Assembly (NCBI RefSeq): GCF_001182785.1
Contig: NZ_CP012099.1
Location: 2,106,501-2,170,500 of the forward strand
Reading direction: 5' to 3'
Source: Bacillus thuringiensis
Lineage (GTDB): Bacteria > Bacillota > Bacilli > Bacillales > Bacillaceae_G
DNA: 64,000 nt
The notes under the pieces are model-generated. The model ran no database searches. It was not told the origin of the DNA and saw nothing but the letters and a program-made list of their open reading frames with translations. Positions 52,842-61,336 of the stretch are shown one piece after another; within the stretch, counting starts at the first letter, position 1; the number at the start of each line of letters is the position of its first letter. Position numbers and translations under genes: made by a program.

Positions 52842-53234
52842 TTACTTCATTTCTTGTTTAAAAATAGTATCTTCTACATAAATATGCTCTTTGTCTACAG
52901 CGGTGCTATGAGATAGTACTAAACCGATTGGTGTTTCTGTTCCTTTATTTTGTACAATTGTAAAGGGAACATTTTTTTCATTTGCTAATTTAATGTATTT
53001 TGATAAATGTGAGTAAGCAATGCCACCATTTAGGAATATTTGTAATGATTGAGAAGGGCGCATACTACTTGCCACTTCAGAATATACATTACTTTGCATT
53101 ACTTGACCGATTGTTAAAGCGATTTCTACACGCTCACGTAATGTAGTTAAATACATATTACGTTCTTCTGGTTTGTTTTGCTTTTGGCCGTAAATGCCTT
53201 CTTGGAGATAATCTTCCACATTTTTATTTACCAT
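52842..53234 (-). CDS. yueI: YueI-family protein (DUF1694)
   Basis: 130-aa cytosolic protein of the YueI/DUF1694 family: VEDYLQEGIYGQKQNKPEERNMYLTTLRERV is the family's defining N-terminus, followed by ALTIGQVM and MRPSQSLQIFLNGGIAY. No biochemical role is known; the fold is related to ribosomal L7Ae-type proteins only by my memory of structural work. ATG 53234 is preceded by AAAGGTG; the in-frame Met at 53252 lies before that site and was not used. Confidence 0.87.
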   Translation of the reverse strand: MVNKNVEDYLQEGIYGQKQNKPEERNMYLTTLRERVEIALTIGQVMQSNVYSEVASSMRPSQSLQIFLNGGIAYSHLSKYIKLANEKNVPFTIVQNKGTETPIGLVLSHSTAVDKEHIYVEDTIFKQEMK

Positions 53235-53470
53235 ATTTTTCACACCTTTCATTTTCTATTGTACGCAAGAATTAAAAATGATGCAAAAAAAGTCATTTTG
53301 ACTACGGAAATAATGAAAATATGTGAAGGAAAAAGGGTATGTGAATACAATTAGTTAAATAAGAAAGAAAAAATTAATTTTATCAACAGAAATTAACAAA
53401 ATGTGACAAAAATCTATTAACGAATCGTATTTTTTGTGTTAATATTCAAAATATAAAGGGTATTCGTCGT

Positions 53471-54604
53471 ATGGAAATGGAGGGAATGGAGGTTTTTCCA
53501 ATCGATAAGGATATTAAAGAAATATTTTGTTCACACTTGAAAAACAATAGGCACCAATTCGTAGAGAACTGGAAAAACAAAATGATAATTTCCGAAAAAG
53601 ATCCATTTAAACTAGAAGTAGTTCAAAATGGAGAGGATTTACTAGAGTTAATTATCGAACTTACTATGGAAGATAAAGATATAACTTATCTTCAACCGTT
53701 ATGCGAGAAAATTGCTATTGAACGTGCTGGAGCGGATGCGAATATTGGAGATTTTGTCTATAACGCAAACGTGGGAAGAAATGAACTTTTCGAAGCGATG
53801 TGTGAATTAGATGTTAGTGCTCGTGAATTGAAACCAATTATGGCAAAAATACATACTTGTTTTGACAAATTAATTTATTATACCGTTTTAAAATACTCGG
53901 AAATTATATCGAAGAATTTAGAGGAAAAACAGCAATATATTAACGAAACACATAAAGAAAGGCTGACGATTTTAGGGCAAATGTCAGCTAGTTTTGTACA
54001 TGAATTTCGTAATCCGCTTACTTCCATTATGGGATTTGTCAAATTATTAAAGGCAGATCATCCGAGTTTATCGTATTTAGATATTATTTCGCATGAATTA
54101 GATCAATTAAATTTTCGTATTTCGCAATTTTTACTCGTATCGAAAAAAGAAATGTGGAATGAATCGGAACGGTTTTGGCTTAATGACTTGTTTCAAGACA
54201 TTATACAATTCTTATATCCGAGTTTGGTCAATGCGAATGTTTCGATTGAAAAGAATTTACCGTATCCAATTCCGCTTGTTGGCTATCGAAGTGAAGTGAG
54301 ACAAGTATTTTTAAACATATTAATGAATTCAATTGATGCTCTTGAATCAATGAAAGAAGAACGGAAAATTATCATTGATGTATTTGAAGAAGATCAAGCT
54401 ATTCGAATTGTGATAAAAAATAATGGGCCAATGATTCCAGCTGAAAATGTAGAAACGATTTTTGAACCATTTGTAACTACTAAAAAGTTAGGAACAGGTA
54501 TTGGATTATTTGTATGTAAACAAATTGTGGAAAAACATAATGGGTCCATTATGTGTCGATCAGATAACGATTGGACAGAATTTCAAATTGCATTTCAAAA
54601 ATAA
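53471..54604 (+). CDS. Sporulation-type sensor histidine kinase (BA2291-like)
   Basis: 377-aa soluble kinase with no membrane helices. Residues 1-155 are an all-helical sensor domain (FCSHLKNNRHQFVENWKNKMI, GDFVYNANVGRNELFEAM), then HisKA with phospho-acceptor His177 in SFVHEFRNPLTSI and an HATPase_c domain (NILMNSIDAL, EPFVTTKKLGTGIGL). The sensor region matches what I remember of B. anthracis BA2291, a kinase that feeds Spo0F; its free sensor copies on plasmids pXO1/pXO2 inhibit sporulation. Fatty-acid or ion sensing is inferred from those structures. The start is ATG 53471; a site at AAAGGG lies about ten bases upstream. No response regulator is adjacent, as expected for phosphorelay kinases. 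Confidence 0.87.
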   Translation: MEMEGMEVFPIDKDIKEIFCSHLKNNRHQFVENWKNKMIISEKDPFKLEVVQNGEDLLELIIELTMEDKDITYLQPLCEKIAIERAGADANIGDFVYNANVGRNELFEAMCELDVSARELKPIMAKIHTCFDKLIYYTVLKYSEIISKNLEEKQQYINETHKERLTILGQMSASFVHEFRNPLTSIMGFVKLLKADHPSLSYLDIISHELDQLNFRISQFLLVSKKEMWNESERFWLNDLFQDIIQFLYPSLVNANVSIEKNLPYPIPLVGYRSEVRQVFLNILMNSIDALESMKEERKIIIDVFEEDQAIRIVIKNNGPMIPAENVETIFEPFVTTKKLGTGIGLFVCKQIVEKHNGSIMCRSDNDWTEFQIAFQK

Positions 54605-54642
54605 ACAGTCTACACCAAATGAATGGTGTAGACTGTTTTAAT
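54602..54642. terminator. Bidirectional terminator between the kinase and DUF4397 genes
   Basis: ACAGTCTACACC pairs with GGTGTAGACTGT over AAATGAAT, with A- and T-rich flanks. Confidence 0.84.
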
Positions 54643-55387
54643 TTGTAAGTATAACTGCTTCTAATTTAGGATCTTTATTTGAATAACCTGCTATTGAAAT
54701 TGTATAAATAACATTTGGTTCAACATTGAATTTCGGTATAGTCAATAAAACGTTTTTATTATCTGCGAGTGAAATTTCAATATCTGCTGTACCGGGGCTA
54801 ACTTGCAAAAAATCTGTTATTTGTTTAAAGAGTACATTTTCAAATAAATGATCCCCATCTTTTAAATCTACATTTACAACAGGGGTATCTGGAGAGAAAT
54901 GTGCAAAGCGTATTTTGGCTTGACCAGCTGGTAAATGTGTATTATCAAGTATAGGTTGTAATTGTAGGTGATTATCACTGTTTATTGCAGCAAGAGTATA
55001 AGTATGATTTCCCATTATTGGTACCAATGCTGAAAAGATTGGAGTTTCATTTCCGACGGGTACAATATCTATACGGTATTTACCTTGTACTAATGATAAA
55101 TAAGGGCTGAATTGCTTAAATGAAATATTTTTAATAATCTTTTGTCCGTTTACTAAAATGTCAACCGCCGGTATATTTGGATCGGCATGAAAAATTCTTA
55201 TATGTGACGGTAAAGCAGCTTCTTGTGAATCCCTTGTTTCATACGCCTGTACAAGTTTCGATAGTGCATCGCAATATTTCATATATAATTCTATATATTT
55301 TTTAGGATTACGAAACTGATAGTAACGTGCGAGCTGTTCGTATTGCGTAACTTCTTGTCCATATTTTTCGATTTCAGGTTGAGACAT
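54638..55387 (-). CDS. DUF4397 domain-containing protein
   Basis: 249-aa soluble protein. An N-terminal helical part (about 1-60) is followed by two tandem beta-rich DUF4397 repeats: SHIRIFHADPNIPAVDILVNGQ and, later, AKIRFAHFSPDTPVVNVDLKDGD. The repeats share the R-x-x-H-x-x-P-x-x-x-x-V-D pattern. No signal peptide is visible, so export is doubtful; function is unknown. The first ATG (55393) touches AAAGGAGG, so the second ATG at 55387 was used. Confidence 0.87.
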   Translation of the reverse strand: MSQPEIEKYGQEVTQYEQLARYYQFRNPKKYIELYMKYCDALSKLVQAYETRDSQEAALPSHIRIFHADPNIPAVDILVNGQKIIKNISFKQFSPYLSLVQGKYRIDIVPVGNETPIFSALVPIMGNHTYTLAAINSDNHLQLQPILDNTHLPAGQAKIRFAHFSPDTPVVNVDLKDGDHLFENVLFKQITDFLQVSPGTADIEISLADNKNVLLTIPKFNVEPNVIYTISIAGYSNKDPKLEAVILTN

Positions 55388-56340
55388 GAACATTCCTCCT
55401 TTGTCATCATTAAAACTATATGCGAAGCAAGAAAGCGGTTATGCGAAAAAAATAATTTTATAAAGGGAAAATTAAAAATTGACAACAAATATGTCGTCAT
55501 AAAGAGGTGCTGGTACTTACGAGTATTTCGTAGATTAAAGCAGTACATATGACTGCACGAAAGTAAAAACATATAAATGCCAAATTGACAGTGCATTTCA
55601 ATTAACATATTGAATACATGTCCAACAATCGCTAGAAAACTAGAGTTTTTTTAAATTATAGGCAAATACACATACAAAGTGATAATTGTCCTACATAAAT
55701 TATAAAGGAAAGGTAGTTTGAATCTGAGGAAAGGGGTGCCACTTCGGGATAGGGATATCCCGATAGTAATTGTGAATGAAGTTATGAAAAGGTTTTGTCT
55801 TATAGGCTGTAGGATGAATTTGTAAACTTGATTTTTCTATTTATTTAAGCAATTGACAGTATTAACCCATAAGAGAGCGTCATGACGAACTGATTAGTGT
55901 GGTTAATCGGTTCTTTTTTTATAGTTTAAAAATGAAAAGTTTACATATTAAATATGAATCTGAATTGATTAGTAAGGCAGGGTGTCGAAATTTGTTTTAA
56001 AATATGCAATTTAAAGTAGGATAATAGGAAGGAGTTTAACCGGAGTTCCGTCGAAGTGTACAGAATGTCGGCATATAAGGGCAGCTGGCATTATGCTATA
56101 AAACCATTTGGTGATGTAGTCATTTCATATAAAAGGGAGGGTTATTTGGGCGTATAGAAAAGGGTTGGTCTTCGCTTTGAGTTCTGAATTTTCTGTTTTA
56201 TAAATATTTTTAAGCACTCATTTGTATATTTTATAATAGTTTTTTGATAAATTCACTGCTTTTGCAGAGGATTCTTTTTTATGAAAGAAACGTCAATTTT
56301 CTTCATATATATATACAAATTGGAGAAATGGGGGAGCGCT
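55388..56340. other. Long gene-free region upstream of the kam locus
   Basis: About 950 bases without a supported gene. It holds three TTGACA-like boxes (55479, 55585 and 55853), a CTAGAAAACTAG hairpin near 55632, a TCGGGAT/ATCCCGA hairpin near 55744, and a strong terminator at 55887-55921. The promoter of the yodT operon must lie in the last ~350 bases; no sigma-54 type element with GG-N10-GC and good flanks was found there. Confidence 0.5.
55887..55921 (+). terminator. Intrinsic terminator inside the non-coding region
   Basis: GAACTGATTA pairs with TAATCGGTTC (one G-U) over GTGTGGT-type loop bases, then eight T residues. It has no annotated gene upstream on its strand within 500 bases. Confidence 0.78.
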
Positions 56341-57651
56341 ATGCGCGATTACTTAATTAAACCACTTGTTGGTCAGCCGTATCCAATGATTTCACATGGA
56401 AAAGGTGTTTATTTGTATGATCAAAATGGCAATAAATATTTTGATGGTTCGTCAGGAGCAATTACGGCAGGTATTGGGCATGGCGTAAAGGAGATTGCAG
56501 ACGTTATTAAAAAGCAAGCTGAGGAGATTGCTTTTGTTTATAGATCACAGTTTACGAGTGAACCAGCTGAAAAATTAGCGAAGAAGTTAAGTGATTTAAG
56601 TGTAGGAGATTTGAACTGGAGTTTCTTTGTAAATAGTGGTACGGAAGCAAATGAAACAGCTATGAAAATTGCAATTCAGCATTTTCAAGAGCGAGGCATT
56701 CAAGGGAAACACAAAATTTTATCAAGATGGATGAGTTATCACGGCATTACGATGGGTGCGTTATCGATGTCTGGTCACCCACTACGTAGACAACGTTTCG
56801 TATCTATTTTGGAAGATTATCCGACTATACCAGCTCCATATTGTTTCAGGTGTCCTGTTCAAAAGGTATATCCAACTTGTCAGCTGGCATGTGCGACTGA
56901 ACTAGAAAGATCAATTGAAAGAATTGGTGCAGAGCATATTGCTGCTTTTATTGCTGAGCCGATTATCGGAGCAGCTGGAGGCGCGGTTGTTCCGCCGAAA
57001 GACTATTATAAAGTCATTAAAGATATTTGCGACCATTACGATATTTTATTTATTGCGGATGAAGTAATGACTGGGCTTGGTCGTACTGGAGCATGGTTTG
57101 CGATGGAGCATTGGGGTGTAGAACCGGATATTATGACACTTGGTAAAGGGTTAGGAGCGGGATATACACCGATGGCAGCGACAGTTGTAAGTGATCGTGT
57201 TATGGAGCCAATATTACGTGGGTCACGTTCAGTAATGAGCGGTCATACGTTAAGTGCAAATCCATTGTCTGCAGCAACGGCTTTAGCTGTTATTGAATAT
57301 ATGGAGAAACATAATCTCCCTGAAAAAACAGCAGAAAAGGGAGAGTATTTAATAAAAGGCTTACAGAAAGTTCAGCAACAATCGACAATCATTGCTGATG
57401 TGCGCGGAAAAGGGTTGCTAATCGGAGTAGAATTGCAACCGTTTACAAAAGCGTCGGAGCTTATTTCAGTTGCAGCTAAAAATGGCCTGCTTTTATATCA
57501 AGCAGTTTCAGGGCAAGCAGGAAAAGAAGATAGTGCACTGCTTGTAGCACCGCCAATGACAACTACATATTCCGAGTTAGATGAATTACTTTCAATTTTC
57601 TCTAAAAGTGTGGAAGAGATGATGCAAAAAGGAGGGCATAGTATCGCATGA
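56341..57651 (+). CDS. yodT: Class III aminotransferase YodT
   Basis: PLP enzyme of 436 aa with KYFDGSSGAITAGIGHG, VNSGTEANETAMKIA, ADEVMTGLGRTGAW and the Schiff-base Lys269 in TLGKGLGAGY. An internal Cys cluster (YCFRCPVQKVYPTCQLAC) is unusual for the class and might bind metal. It heads yodT-yodS-yodR-yodQ-ablB; in B. subtilis the same set is expressed in the mother cell and is linked to beta-lysine metabolism. ATG 56341 follows GGGGGAG; the longer frame from 56281 has no site. The gene ends in an ATGA overlap with yodS. Confidence 0.88.
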   Translation: MRDYLIKPLVGQPYPMISHGKGVYLYDQNGNKYFDGSSGAITAGIGHGVKEIADVIKKQAEEIAFVYRSQFTSEPAEKLAKKLSDLSVGDLNWSFFVNSGTEANETAMKIAIQHFQERGIQGKHKILSRWMSYHGITMGALSMSGHPLRRQRFVSILEDYPTIPAPYCFRCPVQKVYPTCQLACATELERSIERIGAEHIAAFIAEPIIGAAGGAVVPPKDYYKVIKDICDHYDILFIADEVMTGLGRTGAWFAMEHWGVEPDIMTLGKGLGAGYTPMAATVVSDRVMEPILRGSRSVMSGHTLSANPLSAATALAVIEYMEKHNLPEKTAEKGEYLIKGLQKVQQQSTIIADVRGKGLLIGVELQPFTKASELISVAAKNGLLLYQAVSGQAGKEDSALLVAPPMTTTYSELDELLSIFSKSVEEMMQKGGHSIA

Positions 57652-58346
57652 CAACTATTACAAATACATTCGGTAAATTAAAAGAAATTGAGGAAGTAAT
57701 TTCTTTGTTCCATGATGATATGACATTAATGTTTGGGGGATTTGGAGGGATTGGATCCCCTCCATCTTTAATACAGGCAATTTTAGAAAAAGGCGTTACA
57801 AATTTAAATTTGATTGGAAATGACACTGGATTTCCTGATGTAGGTATCGGTCGTCTTGTTACAAATGAAAGAGTTAAATCACTAATTACTTCTCACATTG
57901 GATCCAACCCAAATGCAGGAAGGCAACTAAACGAGGGAAGATTACAAATTGAGTTTTCTCCGCAGGGAACATTAGCGGAACGCATTCGCGCAGGTGGTGT
58001 TGGTCTTGGTGGTATTTTAGTTGATGTTGGTGTTGATACGATTGTGGAAGAGGGAAAACGAACAGTTGAAATGAACGGTAAGACATATTTAGTTGAAACA
58101 GCATTAACTGCTGAAGTTTCAATTGTATATGCGAAAAAGGCAGATCCGTTTGGTAACCTTGTATTTGACAAAAGTGCACGAAATATGAATCCTCACGTAG
58201 CAATGGCTGGGGATATAACAATTGTAGAAGCAGAAGAAATAGTCCCGCTAGGAAGTTTAGATCCAGAGGAAATTGTCGTTCCAGGTGTTTTCGTAAATTA
58301 TATTGTACCGTCGGAAGGAGTGAACTGGAAATGGGTATGGGCGTAG
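57648..58346 (+). CDS. yodS: CoA-transferase subunit A (YodS)
   Basis: Alpha subunit of a type I (acetoacetate/succinyl-type) CoA-transferase, 232 aa. MFGGFGGIGSPPSLIQAI and LTLIGND-like LNLIGNDTGFPD form the CoA-binding lobe; EFSPQGTLAERIRAGG and YAKKADPFGNLVF follow the family. Starts at the ATGA overlapping the yodT stop and overlaps yodR by 16 bases, so translation is coupled. Substrate unknown; context suggests a lysine-derived carboxylic acid. Confidence 0.9.
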   Translation: MTTITNTFGKLKEIEEVISLFHDDMTLMFGGFGGIGSPPSLIQAILEKGVTNLNLIGNDTGFPDVGIGRLVTNERVKSLITSHIGSNPNAGRQLNEGRLQIEFSPQGTLAERIRAGGVGLGGILVDVGVDTIVEEGKRTVEMNGKTYLVETALTAEVSIVYAKKADPFGNLVFDKSARNMNPHVAMAGDITIVEAEEIVPLGSLDPEEIVVPGVFVNYIVPSEGVNWKWVWA

Positions 58347-58993
58347 AAGTGAGGGATAAGATTGCTAGGCGTGCGGCGAAAGAAATACAAAATGGTATGA
58401 TTGTAAATTTAGGTATTGGCATACCATCGCTTGTACCAAATCATTTGCCTGACGATATAAATGTTATGTTTCATGCGGAAAATGGAATCGTCGGCATGGG
58501 ACCAACGCCAAGTAAAGGGAATGAAGACGAAAACTTGTGTAATGCAGCAGGTTTACCAACTTCTCTTATAACAGGAGCGAGTTATTTCGATAGTTGCACA
58601 GCGTTTGGGATGATTCGAAAAGGTTTGCTAGATATAACGATTCTTGGTTCATTACAAGTAAGTGAAAATGGTGATTTAGCAAACTGGATTGTACCTGGAA
58701 AACGTGTTCCAGGTATTGGTGGAGCAATGGATTTAGCACAAAAAGCGAAGCGGGTCGTTGTTGTGATGAATCATGTTGATAAGTACGGAAATGCAAAAAT
58801 TGTTTCAGAGTGTACATTGCCATTAACTTCAAAGAAATGTGTAGATTTAATTATTACTGATATGGCGGTCATGGAGGTAACTCCGAGTGGACTTATATTA
58901 CAAGAATTAATGAGCCCATACACAGTAGAAGATATAAAACGACATACAGAAGCGGATTTTCAAATTAGTTCTAACTTACTAGTAATTGAATGA
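58331..58993 (+). CDS. yodR: CoA-transferase subunit B (YodR)
   Basis: Beta subunit of the same CoA-transferase, 220 aa. MIVNLGIGIPSLVPNHL and the glutamyl-CoA-forming Glu in HAENGIVGMGP are canonical. GAMDLAQKAKRVVVVMNHVDK and TDMAVMEV follow. AAGGAGTGA inside yodS gives the ribosome site. It is the third gene of the operon. Confidence 0.91.
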   Translation: MGMGVEVRDKIARRAAKEIQNGMIVNLGIGIPSLVPNHLPDDINVMFHAENGIVGMGPTPSKGNEDENLCNAAGLPTSLITGASYFDSCTAFGMIRKGLLDITILGSLQVSENGDLANWIVPGKRVPGIGGAMDLAQKAKRVVVVMNHVDKYGNAKIVSECTLPLTSKKCVDLIITDMAVMEVTPSGLILQELMSPYTVEDIKRHTEADFQISSNLLVIE

Positions 58994-59008
58994 AGGGAGA
59001 TGTAATAT

Positions 59009-60277
59009 ATGGAGCAATTAAAAAAGCAAGTTTGTGATTATATTGAGAGACATGAAGAAGAAAGTGTGAAATTTTTAAAACGATTAATTCAAGAAAAGAG
59101 CGTATCTGGTGATGAAAGCGGTGCGCAGGCGATTGTGATTGAAAAATTACGTGAATTAGGTTTGGACCTCGATATATGGGAGCCTTCTTTTTCTAAAATG
59201 AAAGATCATCCTTATTTTGTATCACCCCGTACAAGTTTTTCAGATAGCCCAAATATTGTAGCAACTTTAAAAGGAAGTGGAGACGGGAAATCTATGATAT
59301 TAAATGGGCATATTGATGTAGTTCCAGAAGGGGATGTCAATCAGTGGAAACATCATCCTTATAGCGGTGAGAAAATAGGAAATCGTATATATGGCCGTGG
59401 AACGACGGATATGAAAGGCGGAAATGTCGCACTCATGCTTGCGATGGAAGCGATTATTGAATCTAGCATTGCATTAAAAGGAGACATCTATTTTCAAAGT
59501 GTAATAGAAGAGGAAAGTGGCGGAGCAGGGACATTAGCAACTATATTACGAGGATATAAGGCAGATGGTGTCATTATTCCAGAGCCTACTAATATGAAGT
59601 TTTTCCCGAAACAACAAGGTTCCATGTGGTTTCGTTTACGTGTAAAAGGGAAAGCTGCACACGGTGGAACGCGTTATGAAGGGGTTAGTGCAATTGAAAA
59701 AAGTATGTTTGTTATAGAACATGTAAGAAAGCTAGAGGAGAAAAGAAATAGTCGAATTACAGATCCGTTATTTAAAGGGATTCCGATTCCAATTCCAATT
59801 AACATTGGGAAAATTGAAGGAGGGAGTTGGCCAAGTTCTGTTCCAGATGAATTAATTTTAGAAGGAAGATGCGGTGTTGCGCCGAATGAGACTATAGAGG
59901 CGGCAAAAGAAGAGTTTGAGAATTGGATTGTTGAATTAAATGATGTGGACAATTGGTTTGTTGAAAATCCAGTAGAAGTAGAGTGGTTTGGAGCGAGATG
60001 GGTTCCTGGTGAATTAGAAGAGAATCATGAACTCATTACGACACTTCATCACAACTTTGTTGAAATCGAAGGGAACGAACCAATTATTGAAGCATCTCCG
60101 TGGGGGACTGATGGAGGTTTATTTACACAAATTGCAAACGTACCAACAATAGTATTTGGTCCAGGAGAGACGAAAGTAGCACACTATCCAAACGAATATA
60201 TAGAAGTTGATAAAATGATAGCTGCCGCAAAAATTATTGCATGTACATTACTAGATTGGTGTGAGGTGAAAAAATGA
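59009..60277 (+). CDS. yodQ: M20 metallopeptidase / deacylase YodQ
   Basis: 422-aa ArgE/DapE-like enzyme with two zinc ions. GHIDVVPEGD, GRGTTDMKGGN, EEESGGAGT and a C-terminal HYPNEYIEVDKM supply the metal and catalytic residues. In this operon it may remove the acetyl group from acetyl-beta-lysine or a related N-acyl amino acid, opposing the next gene product; this is inferred from position. GAAGGGAGA precedes the ATG. It overlaps ablB by four bases (ATGA). Confidence 0.88.
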   Translation: MEQLKKQVCDYIERHEEESVKFLKRLIQEKSVSGDESGAQAIVIEKLRELGLDLDIWEPSFSKMKDHPYFVSPRTSFSDSPNIVATLKGSGDGKSMILNGHIDVVPEGDVNQWKHHPYSGEKIGNRIYGRGTTDMKGGNVALMLAMEAIIESSIALKGDIYFQSVIEEESGGAGTLATILRGYKADGVIIPEPTNMKFFPKQQGSMWFRLRVKGKAAHGGTRYEGVSAIEKSMFVIEHVRKLEEKRNSRITDPLFKGIPIPIPINIGKIEGGSWPSSVPDELILEGRCGVAPNETIEAAKEEFENWIVELNDVDNWFVENPVEVEWFGARWVPGELEENHELITTLHHNFVEIEGNEPIIEASPWGTDGGLFTQIANVPTIVFGPGETKVAHYPNEYIEVDKMIAAAKIIACTLLDWCEVKK

Positions 60278-61173
60278 AATACTATGAATCTTTTAGAGAA
60301 CAGACGAATTGTTATACAGTAGAAGGCGTTTTAGATTATTTTAATAAGCGTATTCGGGTAGATCACTATACAGGAAATGTTGAAAGTATTATACAGACAA
60401 TTGACGAACTAGCAGAGAAGCATTCTTTCACTAAATGTATTATTAAAGGAAAGGGAGAGCATGTTTCAACATGGCTCTCTTTCGGTTTTTTGTTGGAAGC
60501 AACGATACCTCATTATTTTCAAGGACACGATGCATACTTTTTTGTGAAATATAATAATGATGAAAGACGAAATAGTATGCATTGGACTGAGGAAGATACT
60601 ATATTAAGCGGTGTAAAAGGAAAAGAAATAAAAGAAAAAGTAGTTCCAGAGAAATTTTTGCTGAGAAAAGCGAATGAAGAAGATGCAGAAGAATTAGCAA
60701 CTGTATTCGGAAAAGTATTTGAAGTGTATCCGACACCTTTAAATGAAGCGAGTTATGTATTACAGACGATGAAAGAAGACGATACAATTTACTACGTATA
60801 TGAATTTGAGGGGAAAATTATTAGTACAGCATCTGCAGAAATGAATATAAAAGAAGGGAATGCAGAATTAACGAATTGTGCTACTTTACCTGAATATCGT
60901 AAACATGGATTTATGAAAAGTTTACTAATTAAATTAGAGGAAGAGCTTCGAGAAAGATCTATTTTCTGCTCCTATACAATTGCTCGATCGCTTTCTTTCG
61001 GAATGAATGCTGCCTTTCATCAATTAGGCTATACGTATACAGGAAGACTGGCGAATAATTGCTACATTTTCGATAAGTTGGAAGATATGAATATATGGGT
61101 GAAAGATCTATCTAGCTATTCGAAAGCAGTAAAACTTCCGCCTCAAAATTCGGCTGTAAAGCAAAACAGTTAG
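60274..61173 (+). CDS. ablB: Beta-lysine N6-acetyltransferase (AblB/YodP)
   Basis: GNAT enzyme of 299 aa that acetylates beta-lysine made by KamA. N-terminal half (about 1-120) is AblB-specific (IDELAEKHSFTKCIIKGKGEHVSTWLSFGF shortened); GNAT core at 125-265 with ELTNCATLPEYRKHGFMKSLLIKLEEE. It ends SSYSKAVKLPPQNSAVKQNS. Codons for the last 14 or so residues coincide with a bcr1-like repeat fragment, so this tail was probably acquired by insertion of the repeat and is likely dispensable. Starts in an ATGA overlap with yodQ. Confidence 0.88.
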   Translation: MKYYESFREQTNCYTVEGVLDYFNKRIRVDHYTGNVESIIQTIDELAEKHSFTKCIIKGKGEHVSTWLSFGFLLEATIPHYFQGHDAYFFVKYNNDERRNSMHWTEEDTILSGVKGKEIKEKVVPEKFLLRKANEEDAEELATVFGKVFEVYPTPLNEASYVLQTMKEDDTIYYVYEFEGKIISTASAEMNIKEGNAELTNCATLPEYRKHGFMKSLLIKLEEELRERSIFCSYTIARSLSFGMNAAFHQLGYTYTGRLANNCYIFDKLEDMNIWVKDLSSYSKAVKLPPQNSAVKQNS

Positions 61174-61198
61174 GTGGAGCTGGGTGTTCGAAAAGCTG
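61127..61198 (+). repeat. bcr1-like repeat fragment forming the 3' end of ablB
   Basis: CAGTAAAACTTCCGCCTCAA and the following GCTG, GCAAA and GTTAGGTGG blocks line up with bases about 8884-8945 of the full copy, with roughly one change in five. Both outer ends of the element are missing. Confidence 0.6.
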
Positions 61199-61289
61199 TA
61201 CTAATTAGAATTTCGAGTTATCTAATGAAAATATAAAATTGGTCAAAATTATAGAACGGAATCGTCATGCTTACAATCGCACATAGGTG

Positions 61290-61327
61290 TGCCGAAAATT
61301 CGGCATGTAATTGCTGGATTTTCGGCA
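61290..61327. promoter_or_regulatory. Palindrome and repeat half-site upstream of kamR (candidate KamR site)
   Basis: TGCCGAAAATTCGGCA (61290-61305) is a perfect 16-bp palindrome. ATTTTCGGCA at 61318-61327 repeats its arm in inverted orientation. The 14-base core GCCGAAAATTCGGC matches GCCGAATAATCGGC at 62714-62727 in 12 positions. A binding site for KamR itself is inferred. Confidence 0.5.
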
Positions 61328-61336
61328 AGAGGGGGG

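Noticed and set aside
56085..56100. CTGGCATTATGC as a -24/-12 element
   Set aside because: GG and GC are only six bases apart; ten are needed.
56160..56180. GG-N10-GC spacing near 56163 as a sigma-54 promoter for yodT
   Set aside because: Flanking bases (AAGGGTTGG and TTCGC) fit the TTGGCA/TTGC blocks poorly.
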